A stretch of 64,000 nucleotides of DNA from Climacium dendroides. Its lineage: Eukaryota; Streptophyta; Bryopsida; Hypnales; Climaciaceae. A program made the position numbers and the translations under genes. The notes under the pieces were generated by a model, which was not told the origin of the DNA, ran no database searches, and saw only the letters and a list, made by a program, of their open reading frames with translations. Location of the stretch: the NCBI GenBank assembly GCA_950106755.1, contig OX467088.1:29908401-29972400 (forward strand). Direction: 5' to 3'. Position 1 is the first letter of the stretch; each line of letters starts with the position of its first letter. Positions 26,313 to 36,923 of the stretch are shown piece by piece.

Positions 26313-26805
26313 GGAATGACAAAGCAATCCAAGCTCACTCTCACTTGTCTTCTTCAGCCATTGATAAAGACGAAGAATACAAGGTATCATATTGTTGTTC
26401 CTATCATTGTGCAATTGGCTTGTTCCCTTTCAAACTTAAACCATGGTTCCAATTTCTTAGTGTATAGTGAACTTTTTGCTATTGATTGAAGTGTTGTGTG
26501 TGATATTATGTGACATAGTACATGCCATTAACATCGTCATGCACTCAAAAATGTCATGGCCAAGTGGAGAAAATTTATTAAAGACTGTTGCAGATTTCCA
26601 ATAACTTTATTTTCTACCAGGTCTTGTACCAGGTGTGGTCAGAGTGATTGATGGAACGCAAATCCCCATAATCAAACCTAGGTATGGCTCGGTAGACTAT
26701 TACTACTTCAAGTTAGGTGGTTATTCAATGAATTGTCAAGCAATCGTTGATAGCTTGAAAAAGTTCCTCAATTTGTACGTGGACATGCCAAGCTCTACAA
26801 ACAAT

Positions 26806-27033
26806 CACTATAAGAAAACCTTGTTTTACGTGACGGATTGACATCAAAAGGAACGGATTTTAGGTGACATCAAAGGTGACATCAAAAAAAAAACCCATGT
26901 TTTTATGTCAACAACGATGTCCATTGATGTTATATTGGACATCATTGTTGATATAAAAACATGGGTTTGTTTTTTTCAATATCACCTAAAATCCGTTCCT
27001 TTTGACATCAATAAATTTTGGTTTCTTATAGTG
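26806..27033. mobile_element. 228-bp CACTA-type foldback element
   Basis: It begins CACTATAAGAAAACC and ends GGTTTCTTATAGTG. It is flanked by 3-bp duplications AAT (26803-26805 and 27034-27036). The interior is a near-perfect long inverted repeat: GGAACGGATTTTAGGTGA pairs with TCACCTAAAATCCGTTCC, and CCCATGTTTTTAT pairs with ATAAAAACATGGG. Removing the element and one duplication restores the Harbinger reading frame. It has no coding capacity. Confidence 0.9.
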
Positions 27034-30000
27034 AATGATCATATATTGTGGCGATCCACACTCTATCGGGAAGGGAAACGCAATGCTCTCTAGAATGCGG
27101 AGCACACGTTTGTAGGGTTCTCACCTTACCTACTTAGCGATGCTGTCTATCCTTTGCTATCCTAGCTCATGGTGCCTCATCGACAACACGAGTAGTTGTA
27201 CATGCTTGATCGTTTATTTAACAAGAAGATGAATAAGAAATGATGTATTGTCGAAAATGTGTTTTGATTGTTGAAGCAATCCTTCAAAGAGATGGAAGTG
27301 AAGTCAGAGTTTAACGTGATTTTCCTATTGGGTGTTGTCTTTTGTTGTTGCCTTTTGCATAACTTGTTGCTCAAGTAGAGCCACAATGAGGTCAAGCGAC
27401 ACCTAGATATCCTCCAAGCTAAACAAAATACTGCCAATGAGGCTCAAACCACTTACACAAAAGAGTATGTACATTGTGGGAATCCGGAATCCGGAAATGG
27501 ATCAAGGATGCAAGAATTAGGTGAGAAAAATAGGAAAAAAAAAAAATAAATTATAGTTAGAACGTGATTTCTGTGTGAGATAACCCAAATTAGGAAATAA
27601 GTGTCGTAGCACAGGACAACAAAAATCCTTCTCTAAGGCTCAATATTTCTTAAAAGAGGCCTTAAAGTAACTCGAGTATCGTTCCCACGAAGATCGAATT
27701 TCCTAGGTTCACAATTACTGGAAAATGGTAGAGTGATGGTCACGAAACACACAAACACAAAAACCCCAAGCAAAACAATAGACCGGAACTTCCACTTGGC
27801 CTTCTTGTTTCCTTGGACAAACACGACCGGATTCCTCCGGTCCAACAATTACTAATACACTTTAGACCGGATCTTCCCGATCGAACAACACTGACCGGAT
27901 CTAATCCGGTTTAACATCCACTTGTTTATCACACAGACTCTCTAATTGGTTAGTTTACTACCCCATAGCTATACACTACCCTGTAACTCTCCCAACACTT
28001 CTATTCACATACCTTTGGTAGTTACATGTATTTATGTTTTACAGACCGTAACCGGAATCCGCGTTTCCACAGATCTAATCTTAACCTCTAGTATTCACAT
28101 CCAGTCCAGATCTCTACTCGTAACCATGTCGATTTTAACCTCTCGAAGAGGGATCCGCTTAATTGGGATTTAGAAAGGAAGCTTAATTCCTACCCTCCGA
28201 TTTTAAAGTGTCAGAAGTTTCACTATGTGATCAAACTTTCAAAAATAAACTTTCAAATCCTACAAATGACAAAACAGACCGTCCTCACAATTGGAAAGGA
28301 AACACAGTCGTGTCCAACAGGTCACGCAAGCCGGTCTAATTCCTCCTAACCAATGCTACAACGACAGCCTACTGAATTAGTCCTAAATCCGGTTTGAACT
28401 AGTGGGGAAGAGAGGGGAAACGAGCGCTGTGGAGGCATGCTAACCCTTACTCTTTCCGGAGAGTGGTCCTCAATCCGTACTCCCTTCCGAGTCCATTCCT
28501 ACTCCACACTAGAGATCCCTTCTGCCTCCATCCACACGCACTAATTCAATACTGGACCGAATAAACTTAGCATCCGGGTACACCTTGTATCCACTTACAC
28601 TCACTTTTCAGCCTAGACTTCCAAAACACGAACAAGTGTCAAGTACACACAACTATGATTTGTTTCAATCACGCCAAAAGCGAACTCCCAGGTACTCATG
28701 AATATAAGAAGGTAAGATAAAGATGCACACCGGGACCAAAGAAGTCCCGGATTTAAATACTAAACTATTCCCTCAAAATCCTAACCTAAAAATAACGCTC
28801 CAGCCAATCAAGGCCCAACACGTTTCATTCCCTTACTAATTTCTAGCCCTGTTGACTTTCACTCAAACTCCCACTACTTCCGCTAAAAGTGGATCTCAGA
28901 TCCTATAATTACGGACCCGGTCACTTTCCAATTGCTAGTGGCCGTGTCACTCAAGAAGTAATTTTCCTAATTATGTACAACTATCCCAAAACTTCAGATT
29001 TTCACCACCCTATCCTTAGAAATTTACCCTACATAACTTTCTAAGTTTTTAACTTCTTCACGGCCGGCTTCTTTCCGGTTCCGGTCTTCGGTCCCTGGCG
29101 TACCTTACCCCGAGCGGCAAGCTTCTTCTTCTTAGATGTTATAGCCTTAGTCGTCCGAGTCTTTGCTAGTGCTTGATCCGGGTCAGAATACGGCTCCGAG
29201 TCTTCCTCAGTACCGGATTCTTCATCCTCGTCCTCTTCTTCTTCTTCTTCTTCCTCCTCGTCATCGTCCTCTAGATTCGTCTTCTTCTTCTGTGTTGACA
29301 TAATTGGAGGCTTCTTCTTCTGCGTGGTTGGTGTGGGCGGAACATTGGCCCTAGCACTCTGAGGAGTGGTTTCCTCAATCGTTCTGCCCTTCCCGGATCC
29401 TTGCCCCTATGATCTGGTCTTCCTTTCCTCTATTGACCCAGTTTCGCTTCCCAAAGCTAAGTTGAGTGGGGTGGAAGGAAATACCTTTTGTGTCTTTGCA
29501 GGAGGAGTTGGAGAAACTGGAGATAACTTATTTAGGTCGATAAACTTGGTGCTCAACCCTGGTTTGGGCACATTCTTCTTCTCGGACGGTTCCGGTTCAG
29601 ATCTTGTCTTTTCTTCAGCTGCGGCCTTCACCTCCTTCAATGTTTCCTTCGCCTTGTTTGCTGTCTCCACTTCCCCGGTCTTCTCTTCCTCAGCAGCCTC
29701 TATTGCTCACGCTGCATTAAGAGCAACGTCCGTTACTTCCCCCAGTAGGAAAGTCATTTCTTCTTTAGGCTCCGACCGGATGGAAGAGCTTGGCATGTCC
29801 TCCACCTTGTCCTTCGCTTGTACTTCTTCTTCGGTGACCGGAAGAGGTGCTGGTACAAGTTCCGGTTCCAGTTCCGGCCCCTGTTCCCGTTCTCTTCGTT
29901 CTTCTACCTCCTTCATTACCTCGCGCAGTAACTCCACTATTGCCTCCATCTTGCGGTGGTAGGACACTAACGCCATCATCAAGTTGGCTGGCATTTGCTT

Positions 30001-31075
30001 TCCGGTCTCCATCACCTTCTCGTCAAACAACATTGCTTTGTTGATAACTTCGCCCGGATTGCCGATGAAATCCCGGATCGCCTGAAGGTTCTTTGCGGCT
30101 GTTTTGGAAAATTTCTTCTGCTGGTCTAATTCTTCTCTCTTCTCCTCCAACTCCTTTTTTAGCTGGTCCACCTTATGTGTGGATTTGCTCAGCTCTTTCT
30201 TCACTGCCTCTTTCATCTTCCGGTCTAATTGGGAAACGAGCTGCTGCGGCTGACTGATCTTCAGCAGCTGACATAGTTCTTGAATGGTCTCCTGGTTCTT
30301 CCCGTACTAGACACGGAACTCACTGAGTTCCCTCACAATCCGACCTAGGGGATCCTAGTTCCAGACCGGATCGACTCCCTTACTATCCTCTCCTATTTTT
30401 GAGTCTTTCTCCTTCCGGTCCTACCTCCTCCATTAAGACTTAGCTTCCTCGACCGGTATAGTGTCTGCCTCTGAATCTTCCTTTTCTTGCCCGGCTTCGT
30501 CATCCGGGTCTTCTATCTCGAATTCTGACATGGCTTTGGCCGTATCGAATGAATCTAACTCTCTATTTGTAAGCCAGCCATGTGCTTGATACAAGTGGTA
30601 GAGAAAAGGGGTTGTAGGGGAAGGCTTAGACTTCCCTATACCTCCTGTAGGAATCCGGAATCTGGAAACGGATCAATAATATAAGAAGTAGGTGCAAAAA
30701 ATAGAAAAAAAATCAAAAAAATAATAGTTAGAGTGTGATTTTTGGACCAGATAGCTTGAATTAGGAAATAAGCGTTCCGGCACAACCCGTAACCGGAACT
30801 TATCCGGATCCGGAATCCGGACTCATCCGGAACACAGGAACCTACCGTATAGGTCTTGTAGCTACGGAAGTAGGATATCGTTAATACAACGGACCTGTAG
30901 CCGTTGTCCTTAAGACCGTAGAAAGACGGTTTAGTACTTAAGCTGTCTTCCTAGGGTTTCCTCTTCACTTTCCTGTTCTGTGTTCCTGAGACTGTTTGTG
31001 TGAGTAGTTGAGAGAAAGAGTGGTGAGTTAGCGACTGAGGTAGAACTACTTTTCCCTCGTCCTCACTTAGATCTT

Positions 31076-33018
31076 ATGGCATCCAGACCAGTACGGAAGG
31101 TAGCGGTATCTGCCCGAGTTATCTCTCCGGCCATTCCGGATAGCCCGGAACTACACAAGCAGCTAGAGGAGGACTTAACTAAGTTAGGATGTGTCGGTCT
31201 ACTACACCGACCATGGAACCTCAAGAGTGAAGAGATGATTCAAGAGCTACTTCACAGTGTTCCGAATCAGTATGAGCTCACTTTGAGAGGCGGCCAGTCA
31301 CGTGGACTGAGGACATCTGGGCGGACGTCTATCAGTTCCGGAAGAGTGGGAATGGTTTAGCATCAAGGACGGACCGTTTTGTAGCTGGGAAGTTCATTGG
31401 GTCTGCAAACCCTAAGGACGAATTCACTATCAGCGAGTGCAAAGACGAGAGACATAGGCGGATACTAGAATTTCTGATTCCGATCTTGTATCCGGAAAAG
31501 CCAATGCGGGTTACCATTACGGTGGCCAATACTATCTTTGGGGCTATGGAGAACCGGGTAGTGCACTGGGGTAGGGTCATAGCCGGGATAGTGGCTAAAT
31601 TAGCGGATCACGTGACCCGAGCAAAGGCGAGTCCAGTTAGCACCTATTTGTTTCATCTGTACCATCAACAGGAACTTTTGAGTGCGGCGGAAGTAATTTA
31701 GTATGACACCGGAAAGACGCTCCTGTCATACGGACTTTCCGGGGAGGAAGCGGAAGATCCGGTCGAGTCTGATCTGGAGGAACTTCCCAAGGAACGTCTG
31801 ACCGATCCGAGGACCAAGAAGAGGAAGTCAACCGATCCGGGGTCGAGAATCAAGCCACCAACGATGGAGAGGGGGGAATCCAGCAAAGGACCTGAAATGG
31901 AAACAGAATCCGCATTTTTCAATGCGGGGCTCGAGTGGATACGTGAAGCCAAGGTACTTCACGACGGGTTGACAGATTTGGTGATAGATACCGCGGAAGT
32001 GTTGAAGGTGGATCCGGATCAGATCGTGGAAGCTGTCAAGCGACTGCCCAAGCCGGAGGATCTGAAGAAGAGGGAGGATCGAATCCAGGAGTTGGAGGCG
32101 GAACGGAACCTACTCCAGACCCGGGTGAATTGGGCGGAAAGGGAAATGGTAGCTGCAAAAGAGAAAGAGGCTCTCGCTCTGGTCAAGAACCTAATCGGAG
32201 CAGTCAACATCAAGGCCGACATCATCACAAAAGCTGCCTTGTTTGACTCGAAGATGATATCGGAAGGCCACATTACCGGAACCAAGGTAGTTACCATCCT
32301 CGTAGACTTCACCGCGAGGATAGAGCGAGTTTTGAAGGAGATCCAGAAGTTACTGGCGGCCATCGACCCAAACCATACGATGGATTTCTCCACCTTTTCG
32401 GAACTTCCTTTTGTCACAGGTACCCCAGGGAAGCCAGTGGCGGATCATGCAACCCGGATGGAGGGTTTGAGGGGGATACTCACACTAGCCGAGCCTTCTG
32501 CCAGTAAGATACGGATGACGGAGTTGAATTTGAGGCTAGCCTCGGAACCGGAACCTGAGTCTAGTGCGAAAACGGTTCCGGTGCCATCTAAGTTCTCAAC
32601 CCCGGAAGTTCCCAAGGCACAAACAATGCCGAATTTGATGACCGGATCATTCAAGGTTCCGGGATAGCAAGTTAGGGGAGATCTCATCAACTGGATCGGT
32701 GGGATGACCAATCCGGCTCGGACTAATCCGAAAGGATTTGTGCACATGCAAGAGACCACACCGGAGAAAAGAAGCGAACCCGCAACATTGGAGGATACAA
32801 CACCAGAGAAGGAGAAGGAAGTTCAAGTCATTGAAGATTTTGACGAGGAGAGTGCCCACTCCACTTCCGGAACCGAAGGCGACAGTGATCCGTCTCCCGC
32901 AACGCGCCATATCCAGACTCGGGCCACAACAAAAACTACGCCAGCAAAGAATACGAAGGGGACGCCTACCAACCAAGCGGGGAACCGTTCAAAGAAAGGA
33001 CGGAGGCCAAGACATTAG
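31076..33018 (+). pseudogene. Gag-like protein of element C
   Basis: It starts MASRPVRKVAVSARVISP. It shows LEEDLTKLGCVGLLHRPWN, then FVAGKFIGSANPKDEF and ITVANTIFGAMENRVVHW (putative plant transposon protein-like). A coiled coil (about 32040-32200) and ADIITKAALFDSK follow. The C-terminus is acidic, then basic (TRATTKTTPAKNTKG, KKGRRPRH), ending at TAG 33016-33018. A one-base loss near 31288 relative to D shifts the frame. The remaining stops are TAG 31699 and TAG 32665 only; D has CAG at the second site. About 648 codons would be encoded without the defects. Confidence 0.6.
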
Positions 33019-33500
33019 GGTTGGTAGGAGAAGAAGTATAGGATCTGGAATGGGGTTCCGAGCATGGACCCGGTTTCCGGAATCTTAGGCGGATAGTAAG
33101 GAAATCCGGTTATCTCGGACAGCAGTCTGCAATCTTTTCGGATATTTCGGGAGGTTCAGGGATTAGTGGCCTGGATTTCCGGGTTTCCTTTTCAGGCTTT
33201 TAGGAGTTGACTTTGGGTTTTTGTGTTAGTATTTTAAGGGCAGGCAAGTTAGTTTTCTGCCATTCCATCCTACTCCATTCGATCTTAGTGTTTTCACATA
33301 TGTATTACGATTTCCTTTTTTTAATCTAAGTCAGCCAAGGTGCTTCTAGCTGCACTTTGCTTAGGCGGAATCTTTGGCTCAGAGTATGCATGTATGTTTG
33401 TATCCTTGTACTAGAAAAAGAGAAAGGAGGGAGAGGAGGAATCCGGATCTTGAGCTACGGATCATCTGGGGGTAGAGCTAATGAGAAGGAATGCAAAGCT

Positions 33501-33546
33501 GAGTAAGGGAGTGTAAGTGTGACGTCACACTTACACTCCCTTACTC
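33501..33546. repeat. 46-bp perfect palindrome in element C
   Basis: Two 23-bp arms meet at GAC/GTC with no spacer. They could form a perfect hairpin or cruciform in the 3' part of C. In D the same place has only one arm (near 39240-39260), and the sequence beyond it is in the opposite orientation. Confidence 0.9.
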
Positions 33547-33640
33547 GCAGGGACCTCTACCGTCTTATCCGAACTCGTAGGGACCTCTACCGTCTTATCC
33601 GGACTCGTAGGGACCTCTACCGTCTTATCCGGATTGCCGT
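33544..33640 (+). repeat. Threefold tandem repeat in element C
   Basis: About three copies of a roughly 32-bp unit containing GGGACCTCTACCGTCTTATC directly follow the palindrome. D has one recognisable unit, inverted, near 39310-39335. Confidence 0.8.
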
Positions 33641-35589
33641 TCCGGAAATTTAAAAGCCAACCTCCCCCGTGATAAATTGTCTTCTCCTTAAGATTCTATT
33701 CTTTTGGGTCTATAAGTTCTGATTTGTCGTTGTAGTAAGAGAGGTGTGAAAAGTGCTCTGTGTGACCTAATTCCAGATCGGCCAATCCGGAAACTGTGAG
33801 AGAATACTCCTCCCTCCTCCTACAACTGTGTTGTCTTGGGTGTGTTGTTTAGTAGATTTAGAGTACAGAGAGGATAATTGTACAAGTGGTGAGTCCCCAC
33901 TCCTTTCTAGATCAATAGCACACCCTCTGAGGGTAAAACAGAGGCAACAAAAACCAGTGATGGAAGGGAGACGGAACTAAATTCCAGGTGTGTCTGGATC
34001 CAGAACGGAATCCGGAATGTACTACGTTTCCGAAACAAGATAGGGTAAGTGAAAGAAAGAGGATTAAGTGAGTAGTCACGATCCGGATACTTCTAACTCA
34101 ATCGATATCTTATTAGAAGTTCCCTGGAACGATAATTCGTGTTATCTTGCAACCATTTGTCGTTGTAAGGATACTTATGGCTAACTACGCGTACGACACC
34201 TCCTACCAATCTCTTGATCTGATCTCTCATCACTACGCCCCAATCTACTTTCCAGTCACCCGACAGTGCACCGAAAATAGTATTCGCTAGGGTGACCGTA
34301 ATCCTATTTGGTCGCTCTGGACTAAGGATGGCTACTAGGTACTTCATTAAACGTTTCTCCCTACCATTTATGCACTCTGCCACAAGGAAACCATCCTTCT
34401 TCGTTGGGGGATTCTAGAACTTACCCACGTAGAAGTAATCCATCTGGGAAGCCGGTCCCTTGTCCGTCTTCTTGAAATCGTACGTCTCCCTCTACAGCAT
34501 TGGAGTCCAGTCTTCGGGCCAGCTCCTTGACGTCCCCTTCCACTTCCTTAGTGGCGCGCCGATTACCTCCCTCACAATCTCCTCGTCTTTTAAATTCCAT
34601 GGCCGGGCTAGAAACCCCTCACACCCCATCTGCCGGAGGTCTTCTTCTAGCTCCGCTTTCTCTCTTGGATCCGCTGGTACCACCGGCTTCACCATGCGCG
34701 AGGATACAACTACCTCTTTTCTCACCATCGTGGGTTGTTCTCTCAAACCCTCTCAGTGACCGGAATCACTCTTTGGAGTCTCACAATCACTCGCGCTCTA
34801 GTCTTCCTATTCCGCTCAAGGATCCTCCTCAAGAGTTGCCTCATCAGTAAACTTCTAATTCTACACTCATACGTGAACTTCTAAGTGAACTCTCCTCTCG
34901 AGACTCGTCTGTCCTTAATCCAGTCCGTAAGCTGAGCCCGTAACTTCTTCTCTTTGGTTGACATATAAGTACACCGCGAATGCTCCTCACCAATCTCTTC
35001 TCAAGGTAGCTTCCCCGCAAAAGGAGGTCTCAGCCACCTGCCCCTCCTATTTCTAGGGCTTCACTCACCCAGGGCCGTTACAGGTGACTGTTTTCCTCAA
35101 GATAGACCCGCTCTCAAGTATGGTCTAGAACTAGGTAGGCACCCATTACACCCGGATTGCCTGTCATCTGTTTCCGGTCTCCGGTCCTTTATTTTCTTCC
35201 GGTTTCCGGTTTCTAATAAAAATCACTCTAACCTACTCCTGACCTATCTATGCCGTTTCCGAACTTTCGGTTTCCGGTTACTTCCGTTAACACTATTATC
35301 TATTCTAAAGTAACCCTATTCCGGTATCCGGTTCTTAACTACTTACGGTCTACTTTTCTAACGAAAAACGAAAAAAAATAGGGAGTAAGAAGTTCTATTC
35401 CCCTTATTTCCCTTCTAAACCTAAAGACTGGATTCTCGTGCTCCCACAATAAGAGTTCCGGCAAAAACTGTAACCGAAACTTATCCGGATCCGAAATCTG
35501 GATTGACCTGGAACATAGGACCGTATAAGCCTCATATAAGCCGTATATGTGTTCCGGAATACCGTATAAGCCTCGTAACCATGGAAGTA

Positions 35590-36716
35590 CACTAGAAGAA
35601 AAACGTGTCCGTTGCAATCCACTGAGATGCGACTATGTGTTCTATACAACTGAGATGCAATTGTAGCCCTCTGTATTTGCACCAAATTTCACGTGTATGT
35701 AGTTGTAGTCGCAAAGTAGTCGGAAAATGAAGAATAGGGTTATGATATTGTAACAGAAGAACTGACATGAGGTATTCTATATCCAATATTCATCGCAGTT
35801 GTCCATATGGACAGCTATCCGCGAAGTAGAGTCCACCGTGGAAAAATGCAATTGCTCTGATTACAGGCTGCAACTAAAAACTAGAAGATTGCAACTTAGA
35901 AATGACTCAAATGCAACTAGGAATCAACTATAATGCAACTAGAGCCCGACTACAGTGCAACTAAAAAACGATTCAAATGCAAATAGAAAACAAGTGCAAT
36001 GCAACTAAAACATGACTGAAAATCGATTCAATTGTCCCATATCGATTGTCAAGAATACCATCAGCTTGAACAGATAAGAATGGTAAGTTATAGCATTCTT
36101 GTGTAATGAATTTTAATAGTGAAATTCTAATATTTATATATATTGTAGATTTTTACACTTTGTAGATTTCTACAATTTGTAGATTTCTATAATCTACAAC
36201 TCTATAAATTTTAACCAAGTCACAAACTAGTTGCAAACCAGTTGTATGTCAATCGCAAACTAGTTGCACAGTAATCGCAAACGAGTTGCACATCAATCGC
36301 AAACGAGTTGCACATCAATCGCAAACTAGTTGCACACCAATTGCAAACCAGTTGTATGTCAATCGCAAACCAGTTGCACTCTAGTCGCAAACGAGTTGCA
36401 CATCAATCGCAAACTAGTTGCACACCAATTGCAAACCAGTTGTATGTCAATCACAAACCAATTGCACATTAGTCGCAAACCAGTTGCACACAAATAAGTG
36501 AAATAACTTCCACATCAGCAACCCACGTCACAGTAGTTCATCAACGAAGTTCTCCATTTCCTATCGAATGACAAACAACCTCGCGACTGTAGTGCAACTC
36601 ATGCGACTTGTCTACTACGACTGCGGACTCCAGAATATCACCAAGTCGCAAACGTCCGATACAACTACAAACCAGTCGCAAACTGTAGTCGCAAAACTCT
36701 GCTTTTTCTTCTAGTG
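35590..36716. mobile_element. 1127-bp CACTA-type non-autonomous element in D
   Basis: It begins CACTAGAAGAAAAAC and ends TTTTTCTTCTAGTG. It is flanked by 3-bp duplications GTA (35587-35589 and 36717-36719). Taking it out joins GGAAGTA to GGATACCGTTAG, matching the leader of C. Both sides carry many short motifs such as GCAACTA and TAGTTGC in opposite orientation, typical of subterminal transposase-binding repeats of CACTA elements. No transposase frame is present. Confidence 0.9.
36227..36492 (+). repeat. ~22-bp tandem array inside the CACTA element
   Basis: About twelve variants of a 22-bp unit based on TCGCAAACGAGTTGCACATC lie head to tail with no unique spacers. They are most likely amplified subterminal repeats. 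Confidence 0.85.
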
Positions 36717-36923
36717 GTAGGATACCGTTAGTACAACGGACCTGTGGCCGTTGTCTTGAATTCCATAAGAAGACGGTTTAGTATTTAAACTGTTTGCCTA
36801 GGATTTTCCTCTTCACTTTCCTATTTTGTTTTTCTGAGACTGTCCGTATGAGTAGTTGAGAGAAAGAGTGGTGAATTAGCAACTGAAGTAGGGTTACTCT
36901 TCCCTCGTTCTTATTTAGGTCAT

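Larger units (their letters stand above)
30646..34198 (+). mobile_element. Element C: single-unit TG...CA element inserted in A'
   Basis: It begins TGTAGGAATCCGGAATCTGG and ends GCGTACGACA. Perfect 5-bp duplications CCTCC lie at 30641-30645 and 34199-34203. Length is 3553 bp. Copy A shows the empty site (GGAGGTATAGGG is continuous). Layout: a roughly 430-bp leader, one frame, and about 1.18 kb of 3' sequence containing a 46-bp perfect palindrome and a threefold tandem repeat. It is the youngest insertion in its nest. Confidence 0.9.
29041..34728 (-). pseudogene. Gag-like protein of element A' (split by C)
   Basis: Coding parts are 34728-34204 and 30640-29041 on the minus strand. The domain order is that of A: LRQMGCEGFLARPWN, NTIFGALSGDWKVDW, coiled coil, INKAMLFDEKVMETGKQMP, then the poly-Glu and Lys-rich tail ending at the TAG complement at 29041-29043. 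In-frame stops include TAG at 34494-34492 (A has TGG), TAG 34416-34414 (also in A), TAG 30423-30421 (A has CAG), TAA 30435-30433 (A has CAG), TAG 30357-30355 (A has CAG), TAG 30309-30307 (also in A) and TGA 29709-29707 (A has CGA). A' keeps the base whose loss shifts the A frame near 17143. Confidence 0.6.
27602..35448 (-). mobile_element. Element A': inverted copy of A, inserted in D and interrupted by C
   Basis: Read on the minus strand it begins TGTGGGAGCACG at 35448 and ends CTACGACA at 27602. Perfect 5-bp duplications ATAAG flank it (27597-27601 and 35449-35453). Without C it is about 4.29 kb, close to A's 4.26 kb. The two copies face each other across about 3.8 kb. The interrupted D leader, AATTAGGAAATAAG then AGTTCCGGC, matches the intact leader of C, which confirms the boundary. 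Confidence 0.85.

Noticed and set aside
23519..27848. A 71-residue frame with a hydrophobic segment conserved at 23519-23734 and 27633-27848
   Set aside because: Both lie in the non-coding 3' end of elements A and A', start at TTG, and match only because the two copies are recent sisters.
33544..33640. Threefold tandem as a promoter enhancer block
   Set aside because: There is no evidence beyond repetition, and the D copy has only one inverted unit.
36227..36492. 22-bp repeats resembling a CRISPR array
   Set aside because: Units are directly adjacent without unique spacers and lie inside a CACTA-type element of a plant genome.
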